From: CALMZY01 sp052033915 | Lineage (GTDB): Bacteria > Verrucomicrobiota > Kiritimatiellia > CAIQIC01 > JAGNIJ01 | Assembly: GCA_052033915.1 (NCBI GenBank) | Contig: JBPOJF010000013.1 | Location: 62,001 to 126,000, forward strand | Length of the DNA stretch: 64,000 nucleotides | Direction: 5' to 3' | In this document: piece by piece, positions 27,269 through 35,600 of the stretch | How positions within the stretch are numbered: position 1 is the first letter of the stretch | Layout of the letters: each line of letters starts with the position of its first letter | Translations under genes and position numbers: made by a program | The notes under the pieces: model-generated | Told to the model about the DNA's origin: nothing | Database searches by the model: none | What the model saw: only the letters and a program-made list of their open reading frames with translations

Positions 27269-28726
27269 TCATCTTGTTTTTTGCAGCAACCACGCCTTCC
27301 AACCCGCGGACGGAACGAAGGATCCGCTCCATCGCTCCTTCAATTCAGCCTGCGAAACTATCGTCCCGTTGACTGTACACCGGATGCGGTCCGGCGAGAA
27401 CAACGCCAGCGGATACTCCGGAAGCGCAAACGCGTTCGCCACAATCGGAATTCTCTCGGGCGAGAATCCCATGAGAATCGCGGCGATCCAATCCAGCGCC
27501 GGCGAATTCACCGCCCCAAGCAGAGCGCCCATCGCGACAGGCTCGGGTTTCAACGGACCCTCTCCCTGCCCCCCCACAATTCCGTCCAGCAGGGACAGGG
27601 TCTTCCGACAAGGCGCGTCGCAAAAATGTCCTTCGCGGTCGCTGTAGGTCATGATGCGATTCAAGTCCAGGCACATGCGCCAGACCGTGTCGTTTCCCGA
27701 CCAGCCGCCTTCGATATCGCCGTCACCGCCAAGTCTCATGTTAGCCACCAGCAGGTAGTACACCAGCCGATTGCACAGGCCGTAGAAACGGGGCCGGTCC
27801 AGGTGCCGGTTGGCAAAGTCCAAGACCTGCTCGGCACAACCTTTCAACAATGACCTTTCCCGATAGCAGTCCCCGCCGGAGGCCGCAGATCCCTTCCGAT
27901 GGTGCGGCAGGTAATCCTTGTTCCCATTGATACCCACAAGATTCTTGAGCGCAGCCGTGATCCCCGCCTTTTTGTGAGTCTTGAGCTTCGGCAGATTGAG
28001 GACTAGATCGGCATCAAGAACATCCTTGGCAATGAGATAACGATGGGTTCCGGGCTGCTGGTTTTCGAGCATCCTTCGCGGATCGTACTGCGTGACCCGG
28101 AATTTCCGCGAATCAACCGAAAGGGGTTCGAGCAGGCTCTTCACGCCGAGATCAACCACAATGTACTCGTCCGCCGGGCGCACCGCCTCGCGCACGATGA
28201 AGGCCTGTCCTTTCACAGCCTGGGTGGTTCGACGAAAATCCGCGAGACGAAGAGGCATGCCTCGCGCCGCTTCATAGTCAAGGACTGTGCGCGCGCCAAG
28301 TTGCAGCAAGGTGTCGAACTGACAACCCTGGATCGGCGCATCCCCCACGACGACTTCGCGAGGCTTCGCGAGAGAGACATAATCGAGCGCTGCCCGAAGC
28401 ACAGACGCATGGGTCACCAGGCAATCCGTGCCGCCTTCCCCAAGATTCTGGTGAAGCACCCAGTTGGGCTTCACGACGATCTTTGCGCCGGACGGGACCA
28501 GCGCTCCAATCGGGTTCCAATCGGACCCGCCGAATCGCGCCTTGTCCAGCCCCAGGTTCGCCAAGACCTGCCGCACCATGCCATACACGGGGTTCGGCGT
28601 CGGCGATAATTCGCCGGAGTATTCCGGGAACCGCTCGGACGGATGGAACTCGCCTCCGCCGACGGGATAGGAACTCACGTTCCGATCCAACACAACGGCG
28701 ACCTGGCTGTTCTCCCGGATGTCCAT
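27269..28726 (-). CDS. DUF362 domain-containing protein (copy 2)
   Basis: This 485-residue paralogue of the protein at 14066-15466 has the same order of motifs: GAKIVVKPNWVLHQNLGEGG, VVVGDAPIQGCQFDTLLQLG, LNLPKLKTHKKAGITAALKN, LVGINGNKDYLPHHRKG, GNDTVWRMCLDLNRIMTYSD, and LSLLDGIVGGQGEGPLKPEP. No Fe-S cysteine cluster is visible. The Cys of copy 1's KKCGIT is Ala here. Its function is unknown. It lies 6 bases after the aminotransferase gene and 7 bases before fcl, so it is embedded in nucleotide-sugar synthesis genes. Confidence 0.88.
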   Translation of the reverse strand: MDIRENSQVAVVLDRNVSSYPVGGGEFHPSERFPEYSGELSPTPNPVYGMVRQVLANLGLDKARFGGSDWNPIGALVPSGAKIVVKPNWVLHQNLGEGGTDCLVTHASVLRAALDYVSLAKPREVVVGDAPIQGCQFDTLLQLGARTVLDYEAARGMPLRLADFRRTTQAVKGQAFIVREAVRPADEYIVVDLGVKSLLEPLSVDSRKFRVTQYDPRRMLENQQPGTHRYLIAKDVLDADLVLNLPKLKTHKKAGITAALKNLVGINGNKDYLPHHRKGSAASGGDCYRERSLLKGCAEQVLDFANRHLDRPRFYGLCNRLVYYLLVANMRLGGDGDIEGGWSGNDTVWRMCLDLNRIMTYSDREGHFCDAPCRKTLSLLDGIVGGQGEGPLKPEPVAMGALLGAVNSPALDWIAAILMGFSPERIPIVANAFALPEYPLALFSPDRIRCTVNGTIVSQAELKERWSGSFVPSAGWKAWLLQKTR

Positions 28727-28732
28727 GATCCG

Positions 28733-29848
28733 CTACGCGTAAAAACCCGCAATCGTTTCGGCTACGAATCGCGCCTGTTCGTCCGTCAATTCAGGATAAA
28801 CCGGCAGGGCCAGCGTTTCGAACGCGGCCTTTTCGCTCACGGGGAAATCGCCTGCCTTGTAGCCGAAATGGGCAAAGCATTCCTGAAGGTGCAACGGAAC
28901 CGGGTAGTATACCTCGCACCCGATGTCATGTTTCTTCAAGTGCGCGGCGAGATCGTCCCGGCGCTCGGCACGGATAACATATTGATTGAAGATGTGGCGT
29001 TCCCGGACAACCGCAGGCAGGCTGACGACTCCCTTCTTCAGCAACCCGCTGTTTTCAAACAGCACATCATATCGCTTCGCGTTGGCCCGGCGCGCTGCCG
29101 TCCACGATTCCAAATGCTTGAGCTTCACGTTCAGCACCGCGGCTTGAAGCGCATCCAGCCGGAAATTGCCGCCGACCATCTTGTGATAATACTTCGGCTC
29201 CATGCCGTGATTGCGCAGAGAACTCAGCTTCGCGGCACGGCGTGAATCGTTCGTTGTCACCAGACCGCCATCCCCGGCGCCCCCAAGGTTCTTGGAAGGG
29301 AAGAACGAGAAGCAGCCGTAATCGCCGATCGAGCCGACTCGCCGGCCATTGTATTCGGTACCCACCGCCTGGCAGGCATCCTCGATGATTACGAGCCCGT
29401 GTTTTTTCGCCAGCGCCATAATCGGCTCCATGTCCGCCGACTGACCGTACAAATGGACCGGCATGATAGCCTTCGTTCGCGGCGTGATCTTCGCGGCGAT
29501 CAGCGCCGGATCGATGTTGCAGGTCGCCGGATCGACATCCACAAAGACCGGCCTGGCGCCGGTTCGGGCAATGGACCCCGCGGTGGCAAAAAACGTGTAA
29601 GGGCTTGTAATCACCTCATCCCCCGCCCCAATGCCCTCGGCCATCAAGGCCATCAGCAGGGCATCCGTGCCGGAAGACACGCCGCACGCATGGGCGCAAC
29701 CGCAATAGGCCGCTACGGCTTTTTCAAACTCAACAACCTTGGGACCGAGAATGAAGGATTGCGAGTCGAAGACCTCGGACACCGCGGGATCGATTTCGGA
29801 TTGGATGGCGCGGTACTGTGCTTTCAGATCGAGAAGGGGAACTTTCAT
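28733..29848 (-). CDS. DegT/DnrJ/EryC1/StrS family sugar aminotransferase
   Basis: This 371-residue PLP-dependent enzyme aminates a keto-sugar nucleotide. Its motifs are MKVPLLDLKAQYRAIQSEID, GVSSGTDALLMALMAEGIGA, SPYTFFATAGSIARTGARPV, MPVHLYGQSADMEPIM, IIEDACQAVGTEYNGRRVGS, and the lysine-bearing GCFSFFPSKNLGGAGDGGLV. The C-terminal YPVPLHLQECFAHFGYKAGD is family-typical. The product would be an amino sugar for the repeat unit; the exact position of amination is unknown. It lies 19 bases after the GbsR-like regulator, so regulator and enzyme probably share a transcript. Confidence 0.92.
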   Translation of the reverse strand: MKVPLLDLKAQYRAIQSEIDPAVSEVFDSQSFILGPKVVEFEKAVAAYCGCAHACGVSSGTDALLMALMAEGIGAGDEVITSPYTFFATAGSIARTGARPVFVDVDPATCNIDPALIAAKITPRTKAIMPVHLYGQSADMEPIMALAKKHGLVIIEDACQAVGTEYNGRRVGSIGDYGCFSFFPSKNLGGAGDGGLVTTNDSRRAAKLSSLRNHGMEPKYYHKMVGGNFRLDALQAAVLNVKLKHLESWTAARRANAKRYDVLFENSGLLKKGVVSLPAVVRERHIFNQYVIRAERRDDLAAHLKKHDIGCEVYYPVPLHLQECFAHFGYKAGDFPVSEKAAFETLALPVYPELTDEQARFVAETIAGFYA

Positions 29849-29867
29849 ACCTGGACAGGAACCTCCA

Positions 29868-30368
29868 TTATTTCAGCAGCATTTTCAGAATCGAACTATC
29901 CCAAAGCCCTTGGGCGCGGTCACGAAACGATTGAAGCTTCTTCACCCGGTCGGCGATAAAAGCCCAATCCTTATCGGCCTTCTTCCCGTTCCGCATTCGC
30001 TCCTGGAGTAACGCCTGCGAATCCTCGAGAAGTCCGTCCGACGTTTCCATCTTTCGGCCGATCATGTCCAGCAACGCCTTGCGGATGATCCGGCCGAACT
30101 CGTCCGTCGCCACGTAATAGTCTTTTCGGTCCCCCTTGATCCAGACCCTGCGCAGCGCCCCCCATTGATCCAACTGGCGAACCGCCATGCTGGCGCTGCC
30201 TTTGCTGATTCCCAGCTTCCGGGTCAGATCATCCAGGGACTGCGGGTCGCGGCTGAAGTAGATGTGGGCAAAAATCTGGCCCAGCACCCGGCCGGCTCCG
30301 AGCGATTGCGTGAAGTGGCCCGCGGTCTCGATGAAACGCCGGCGAAGGGAGTGCAGTTCCTGATTCAT
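29868..30368 (-). CDS. GbsR/MarR family transcriptional regulator
   Basis: This 166-residue winged-helix regulator has GAGRVLGQIFAHIYFSRDPQ followed by the recognition-helix region LTRKLGISKGSASMAVRQLD and the wing RRVWIKGDRKDYYV. The C-terminal half is helical and likely forms the dimer interface. ATG 30368 is preceded by AGGAG with good spacing, which supports this start over longer ones. It lies at the head of the sugar-synthesis part of the locus, directly downstream of a 9-base inverted repeat that is a candidate operator. GbsR-type proteins repress osmolyte genes in other bacteria. Its role in polysaccharide control is inferred from position. Confidence 0.88.
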   Translation of the reverse strand: MNQELHSLRRRFIETAGHFTQSLGAGRVLGQIFAHIYFSRDPQSLDDLTRKLGISKGSASMAVRQLDQWGALRRVWIKGDRKDYYVATDEFGRIIRKALLDMIGRKMETSDGLLEDSQALLQERMRNGKKADKDWAFIADRVKKLQSFRDRAQGLWDSSILKMLLK

Positions 30369-30497
30369 AGTGCGGCTCCTTGTGAGTGGACTCGGAGGAT
30401 CACGCGACGGGAGAGCGCTCGTTTCCGGGCGCGGATTCAACGCGCCCCCGGGCAGACTTCGTCCCGGTCAGTTCCCGGCGGGCCCCCGGAAGGACTG

Positions 30498-30526
30498 AAC
30501 TTGCCTCCTACCCTGCACGGCAAGTT
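30498..30526 (-). other. 8-bp inverted repeat in regulator leader
   Basis: AACTTGCC and GGCAAGTT are perfect inverse copies separated by 13 bases. There is no T-run on either strand, so it is not an intrinsic terminator. It lies between the candidate operator and the GbsR-like gene, in what would be the 5' leader. It might be a leader hairpin or a second protein site. Confidence 0.4.
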
Positions 30527-30530
30527 TCAT

Positions 30531-30554
30531 TACGTTCAATTAGTTTTGAACGTA
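30531..30554 (-). promoter_or_regulatory. Candidate GbsR/MarR operator and -10 region
   Basis: A perfect dyad, TACGTTCAA-N6-TTGAACGTA, lies 163 bases upstream of the regulator start within a 257-base intergenic gap. The dyad spacing suits a winged-helix dimer. A TATGCT sequence (30554-30559, minus strand) abuts it and could be a -10 element, although no convincing -35 is seen. Binding here would block transcription of the regulator, aminotransferase and downstream genes. Autoregulation is inferred. Confidence 0.55.
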
Positions 30555-30625
30555 GCATAATCATCGAAACAATCAATCTTTTTCGGCGCGCGGGGAGGAA
30601 CGAGCGAGCCGGCGGACACGTCCTT

Positions 30626-32554
30626 TTACGGGGCGGGAGCGTGGGTCGCCGCCCGGGCTGCCGCGAGTTTCTCCTCCAACGCCTTGATGTTCAACCGAAT
30701 CATTTCGTTATTCCACTTCGCCGCCGCCTTCCGGAACACATCGAGAGCCTCCTGATCCCGGCCCATGCGGCGAAGCTGGAGACCCAGGTGGGACACATAA
30801 AACAGGTGTTCGGGATCAGCCGCCACCGCCCGGCGAAGGCATTCGAGCGCTTTTTCCTGCTCCCCCAGAGCATTGTAGGCCTTGCTCAGCCCGAAAACCG
30901 CCTCCAGATCATACGGATTTCGAATCAGCGCGTTGTCATACAGCGCCACGGCAGCCCGCGCCTGCCGGACCTTTTCATCCGCGTCGAAGTTCCAGAAACT
31001 CTGCGACATGAAGACGTGCGCCTTGCTCATATAGGGACGCCAGTTGCCGGGGTCCGCGGCGATGGCTTTGTCGAACAGGTCGCCGGCCTGGGACATCTGG
31101 AATTGCTCGCGGCGCTGTTCTCCGATGAAGTGCAGCCCGTAGGACAGGAACGCCTTCACGGTCAACACCGCGATCGCAACCGCAACCAGCGCGCCGCCTC
31201 CGTAAACGAGCATCCAGGCCGGCGCCTTCAGCGGGCGCGGCTTCCAGAGACCTGTTGCGTACAAGCAGGCCGTGGTCGTTCCCGCGATCAGGATCATGAC
31301 ATGGTTGTTGGAAAAGATATGTAGGTTGAAATCGAATAGGGCGTGCGCAAACGTCGCCGCCAGAGTTCCCAGAAGGCCGGCAACCAGGTAGGCATCCCGA
31401 TCCCGATCCGCCTTGAGATACGCCCCGAAGAAACGGACGCAGGCCGTCAGCACAACCAGCGCAAACAGGAAGAGCCCGACCAGGCCGTAGTCTGCCACGA
31501 AATGCAGGTACTCGTTATGAGCATAGTTGAAAAGCATCTGCTCGCTGAGCGTCCTGAATTGCGGAAAGATCCATTGGTAGCTGCCCGCACCCCAACCCAG
31601 CCACGGCTGTTGGCGAATCATGGCCAGCGTATCCGGCCAGATCCGAAGGCGAATGTCGCCCTGAATGGCCATCTGGATTCGATCCCGGAAGATATCGGAG
31701 AACATCCATAACCCGCCCGCGGTCGCCGCGACCACCAAAGGGACGGCGAGAAGAGTGATGAGAAAGAACGTTCTTCCCCGCCTCGCTCCCACCATGCACA
31801 TCACGGTGCTTAACCCGGCAATCGCTCCAATCCAGCCGCTTCGGGACTGCGTCAGAAACAGGACGGGAAGAAATAGAGCCAAGCCATAGCCCGCGAGCAA
31901 TCTCAACGGCACTCCGGCGGACGGCATCAGCGCCAGCGCCAGGCAAAGGGGCATGAGGATTCCCAGCAGATGCGCAAAATGGTTCGGGCAGAAATAGGTA
32001 CCGCTGGCGCGCATCGCGTACTGGTCCGGCCGTTCAAGATTCAGCACCATCCGGGTTCCGTGGCTGTGCTGGATGATGGCGTACCATGCGATCAGCGTCA
32101 CCGCGAAGATCAACAAGCCGAGGAGAATTCGCCAGCGCCCGTGATGCGAAGCCAGTTCTGACCACGCCCAATAGGCGCCTATGTAGCCGGCCAGTTTCAG
32201 GATTTCGAACCGCCCGTCGTACGGCACGGAACCATACGGAACCATGACCGCCAGAAACACGAAGACGAACAGCCAGAGGATTCCGCCCGGCGGCACTTGC
32301 AGTTGCCTCAAATCCGCTCCGGCGAAAGGCCGCAGAAAGAACAACAGCAATCCGATCGACGAGGCAAACATCAGCGGACAGATCGACCAAAGGCGCACCG
32401 CGCCGAACAGGTAGACGCCGACCAGCGAGGGAAGAAGAAGCAGCGAAATCGCAACCCAGTCGAGAACGGATCGGCGGGTTGAGTTCGGGACGGCGTGGCG
32501 GCGCCGACGCCGGGGCGTTGGCTCAACGCCGCGACATGGCTCGTTGCCATGCAA
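30626..32554 (-). CDS. O-antigen ligase/polymerase-like protein with C-terminal TPRs
   Basis: This 642-residue protein has about ten membrane helices in residues 30-470 (SVLDWVAISLLLLPSLVGVY, GILWLFVFVFLAVMVPYG). It carries the ligase/polymerase motif SGTYFCPNHFAHLLGILMPL and the loop LAMIRQQPWLGWGAGSYQWI ... FNYAHNEYLHFVADYGLVGL. Residues about 480-620 form tetratricopeptide repeats (GDLFDKAIAADPGNWRPYMS, LIRNPYDLEAVFGLSKAYNA). The start codon is TTG at 32554, directly after the exporter stop and behind an AGGAG sequence; no ATG or GTG in frame fits better. It is a second Wzy/WaaL candidate, and the TPRs may dock other assembly proteins. Confidence 0.85.
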   Translation of the reverse strand: MHGNEPCRGVEPTPRRRRRHAVPNSTRRSVLDWVAISLLLLPSLVGVYLFGAVRLWSICPLMFASSIGLLLFFLRPFAGADLRQLQVPPGGILWLFVFVFLAVMVPYGSVPYDGRFEILKLAGYIGAYWAWSELASHHGRWRILLGLLIFAVTLIAWYAIIQHSHGTRMVLNLERPDQYAMRASGTYFCPNHFAHLLGILMPLCLALALMPSAGVPLRLLAGYGLALFLPVLFLTQSRSGWIGAIAGLSTVMCMVGARRGRTFFLITLLAVPLVVAATAGGLWMFSDIFRDRIQMAIQGDIRLRIWPDTLAMIRQQPWLGWGAGSYQWIFPQFRTLSEQMLFNYAHNEYLHFVADYGLVGLFLFALVVLTACVRFFGAYLKADRDRDAYLVAGLLGTLAATFAHALFDFNLHIFSNNHVMILIAGTTTACLYATGLWKPRPLKAPAWMLVYGGGALVAVAIAVLTVKAFLSYGLHFIGEQRREQFQMSQAGDLFDKAIAADPGNWRPYMSKAHVFMSQSFWNFDADEKVRQARAAVALYDNALIRNPYDLEAVFGLSKAYNALGEQEKALECLRRAVAADPEHLFYVSHLGLQLRRMGRDQEALDVFRKAAAKWNNEMIRLNIKALEEKLAAARAATHAPAP

Positions 32555-33334
32555 CTAGAAGAATCTCCTGTGCACGATGATTACGTCACCCGACTCGAGC
32601 TCTCTGTCCCGTTCGGGATGCTTTTCAATCGCATCGACGTCCACGCGCATACGCTGGTTGCCCCGAAGGATTTCCACCTTGGAGTGGTTTGCAAAATCCG
32701 TGAATCCGCCCGCCGCGGCAATCGCCTGGACGACCGTAACGCGACTCATCAGCAGGAACCGGCCCGGTTGTTTGATCTCGCCGCGGACATAATAACTCCG
32801 CGAAGGGACCACGACGTTCACGGTCACCATTTTGTAAATCTGTTGATCGATGTAGGTCTTCTGGATGGCCTGCTCAAGCCCCGTACTGGTCTTGCCGCCG
32901 GCCCGGATCGCGCCCACGTACGGCATGTTGATGTTGCCGTTTTCGTCAATGATATCCTCCAGCTTCTGCTCTCCGCCGGGAACACCGGGAATCCCCCGCA
33001 GGTAGATGACCACCGGATCTCCCACCTTCAGGCGGTACGCGGAGGAAGACGAAGCGATGGATGTCGCCGCCGAGTCCTTCTTTACCGGGGTTGCCGCCGC
33101 CGGCGCCTGAAGAGCAGGGGCGGGGTTGGCGGCCGGCCTGGAGATGACCGCCGTGCTGCCGGTCGAAACCGAGAAACGCGGCGCCGACGCGATCAACGCC
33201 GGCCGGGGCTGCTCCGCCGCGGCGGCCGGTTTCGGAGCCGCAGGCGCCGCATAGCTGTACCGATCGTGCGTGCGACAACCGGCCGAACCCATCACGAACA
33301 ACACACCCATGGCTAAAACCGCGCGCTTCAGCAT
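32555..33334 (-). CDS. Polysaccharide export lipoprotein (Wza-like)
   Basis: This 259-residue outer-membrane exporter has a lipoprotein signal ending in VMGSAGC (Cys20). A long Ala/Pro-rich linker (residues about 28-95) precedes the export domain: YRLKVGDPVVIYLRGIPGVP and IIDENGNINMPYVGAIRAGG, which is the Poly_export/PES signature. A SLBB-type domain follows: YYVRGEIKQPGRFLLMSRVT and VVQAIAAAGGFTDFANHSKV, ending in LESGDVIIVHRRFF. It works with the Wzc-like kinase encoded 13 bases upstream as the trans-envelope channel. The linker is longer than in E. coli Wza, and the protein has a single SLBB unit. Confidence 0.92.
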   Translation of the reverse strand: MLKRAVLAMGVLFVMGSAGCRTHDRYSYAAPAAPKPAAAAEQPRPALIASAPRFSVSTGSTAVISRPAANPAPALQAPAAATPVKKDSAATSIASSSSAYRLKVGDPVVIYLRGIPGVPGGEQKLEDIIDENGNINMPYVGAIRAGGKTSTGLEQAIQKTYIDQQIYKMVTVNVVVPSRSYYVRGEIKQPGRFLLMSRVTVVQAIAAAGGFTDFANHSKVEILRGNQRMRVDVDAIEKHPERDRELESGDVIIVHRRFF

Positions 33335-33347
33335 TCCAAAACCTCTG

Positions 33348-35486
33348 TTACAAACTGTCCTTCTTCTGCTCCGGAGCCGCCTGAATTTCGTCGGCCGGCT
33401 TCGACTCGTCGGACTGGTAATATTGCGAGTAGTACGAATGATAATAATAGTAGTAGTCGTCGCGAAGAATATTAATATTGTTCAGCACGACGCCGAGCAG
33501 ATGGCCGCCGACATTCTCGATCAGCCGCTTCGCCCGGGACGAGATGATCCTCGGATATTTCCGATACTGCACGACCAGCAGAACGCCGTCCACCTCACTG
33601 GCCAATATTGACGCATCCGTAACCCCCATGATCGGGGGGGAGTCGAAGAACACATAATCGTACCGCGCCTTCAAGTTCTTCACCAATTCGCGCATGCGCT
33701 GGGAATTGAGAAGACCCAGCGAGGAGCGCGGAAGCTTGCCGCTGGGCAGAAAGTGCAGGTTGGGAATGCTCGTGGGTTTGATCGTTTCCTCGATCGGCAC
33801 ATCTCTCATCAGCACATTGGTCAGGCCGAAGCGATTGGACATGTTCAGGATCGTGTGCTGGACCGGGCGGCGGAGATCGGAGTCCACGATCAGCACCTTG
33901 TCCCCCAGTTGGGCGCAGATGTAGGCGAGATTGAACAACGTCGTGGACTTGCCCTCGCCGACGCCGCCGCTGACCACGGCAAACGCGCCGGCGCCGATCC
34001 CCTTGTTGGCAAACTGCATGTTCGTCTTGAGCACGCGATACGCTTCCGCGTGCGGACTATCCGGACCCTCCTCAATCAGCGGACGGACCTTCTGAGGAAT
34101 CACGCCGATGACGGGCAGCCCCAGGAATCGTTCAACGTCATCCACCGTCTTCACCGACGTATCCAGGTACTCAATGAAGTACGCCAGACCGACGCCCGCC
34201 ACGAGACCGAGGATCAGGCTGAGCAGGATATTCATGACAATATTCGGGCTGACCGGGCGGTTCAACATGGGCGGCTCGGCAGGATCTGTTATTTCCACGG
34301 GCGTCCGCGGCACTTCGACCTCGATCCCCGTCTGGGCCACGCGCGCCCGCAGGGCATCGAGGATGTGGCGCTGAACTTCCACCTCGCGCTCCGCCTTGTC
34401 GAACGGAAGAAATTTTTCGCGCTCCGCATCAATGTCGCTTTTCCGCGCCGTTTCGAGTTCTGAGGCCAGCACGTTATACTTCTCAAGCGCGACGGCGTAG
34501 TCCGCTCGCAACCCCGTCTTCAACCCCTCGAGGGCGTTGTTCAACTTCTGCTTCAACTCGTTCACTCCGGCCTGGATTCTCTTCACCTCGGGGTGATTGA
34601 TCCCGTAGGTCTCGAGGAGAACCTTCAGGCTCACTTCGGAGTCGGCGAGTTGGGCTTTGATGGCGGTCAGATTCTGATCGTTGACGATATACGACGATGC
34701 ATTCATCAATTCATCGCCGTCCAGCGACTCCAACTGATCCAGGCGCGCCTTGCGAACCAGCATGTCCACACGCGCGGCAATGCGGTCAGCCTCGAGCTGC
34801 TGCAGCCGGAGCTTGTCGGCCTGGAACCCCTTGGAGATCACGCTGACGCCCAATTCCTTGCGGATCTTTTCGAGTTCCTGCTCCGCCTGGTCCACGCGGT
34901 CCTGCTGTTTCTGCAGTTCGCTTTCCAGCACTTCAACGGCCCGCTTGACTTCCTGCCTCTTGGCGGTGAGCCGCTGATCCCTGTAAACCGCCGCGATCTC
35001 GTTGGCAATCCGGGCGGCTTCCTCGGGGTCTTCGCGATACACCTGGATGTCAATCAAGCTGGTATCGCGGAACTGCTCAACCTTGATCGAGCGGGAGAGC
35101 AGAGTAAACGCATCTTCACGACTCAGCGGCGCGCCGTCGTCACGCGCCTTCTCCCCCCAAATCTGCTGGAGATTCAGGTTGTTGATCACTTGGTAGAGGA
35201 TCTGCTTCGACTGGATAAGCTGGTACTGGGTCCGCATGAAGAACGGGTTGTAGGCGGCGACGTACTGCCGCTCAAACACGTCGATGTCCATGGCGTCTTC
35301 GCGGACCATGATCCGCGCGTTCGCCATGTACTTTCTGGGCAACGTCAACGTGAAGGCGGTGCCGGTCACCACCACTAGAAGCATGACGGCCAGAATGACT
35401 TCCTTCCTCGACCGGATGACGCGCCAGTAGTCGAGAAAATGCAAACTGCCTTCACCGGACTGGGACTGAGTCTGAACTTGATCCAT
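33348..35486 (-). CDS. Polysaccharide tyrosine autokinase (Wzc-like)
   Basis: This 712-residue inner-membrane co-polymerase and BY-kinase has a Wzz domain after residue 14, with a first helix around 33-50. The periplasmic part has long coiled coils (about 165-220 and 280-375). The second helix is SPNIVMNILLSLILGLVAGV near residue 440. The cytoplasmic kinase has Walker A SGGVGEGKSTTLFNLAYI, Walker A' VLIVDSDLRRP and Walker B YDYVFFDSPPIMGVTDASIL. The tail carries nine tyrosines (YYYYYHSYYSQYY, about 678-690), the expected autophosphorylation cluster. Only 15 bases separate its start from a terminator-like hairpin. Confidence 0.95.
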   Translation of the reverse strand: MDQVQTQSQSGEGSLHFLDYWRVIRSRKEVILAVMLLVVVTGTAFTLTLPRKYMANARIMVREDAMDIDVFERQYVAAYNPFFMRTQYQLIQSKQILYQVINNLNLQQIWGEKARDDGAPLSREDAFTLLSRSIKVEQFRDTSLIDIQVYREDPEEAARIANEIAAVYRDQRLTAKRQEVKRAVEVLESELQKQQDRVDQAEQELEKIRKELGVSVISKGFQADKLRLQQLEADRIAARVDMLVRKARLDQLESLDGDELMNASSYIVNDQNLTAIKAQLADSEVSLKVLLETYGINHPEVKRIQAGVNELKQKLNNALEGLKTGLRADYAVALEKYNVLASELETARKSDIDAEREKFLPFDKAEREVEVQRHILDALRARVAQTGIEVEVPRTPVEITDPAEPPMLNRPVSPNIVMNILLSLILGLVAGVGLAYFIEYLDTSVKTVDDVERFLGLPVIGVIPQKVRPLIEEGPDSPHAEAYRVLKTNMQFANKGIGAGAFAVVSGGVGEGKSTTLFNLAYICAQLGDKVLIVDSDLRRPVQHTILNMSNRFGLTNVLMRDVPIEETIKPTSIPNLHFLPSGKLPRSSLGLLNSQRMRELVKNLKARYDYVFFDSPPIMGVTDASILASEVDGVLLVVQYRKYPRIISSRAKRLIENVGGHLLGVVLNNINILRDDYYYYYHSYYSQYYQSDESKPADEIQAAPEQKKDSL

Positions 35487-35501
35487 GAATCGTCGGCTCC
35501 C

Positions 35502-35532
35502 AAAAAGCTAGTGAGGCTTTCGCCTCACTAGC
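35502..35532 (-). terminator. Terminator/attenuator hairpin before wzc-like gene
   Basis: On the minus strand an 11-bp perfect stem (GCTAGTGAGGC / GCCTCACTAGC) closed by a GAAA tetraloop is followed at once by TTTTT. This is a canonical intrinsic terminator. It sits inside the apparent operon, between the barrel-protein gene and the kinase gene, and the kinase's GGGAG ribosome-binding site follows the T-run. Partial termination would set the ratio of upstream to downstream transcripts. Confidence 0.85.
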
Positions 35533-35600
35533 ATGGCAAGGCCTGCTGGATAATCAGCTGAAATCCGATCCGAGCCACCTTTCCCTGCGCGCGCCCGGAA

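Noticed and set aside
30498..30526. Intrinsic terminator upstream of the GbsR-like gene
   Set aside because: An inverted repeat is present, but no T-run follows on either strand.
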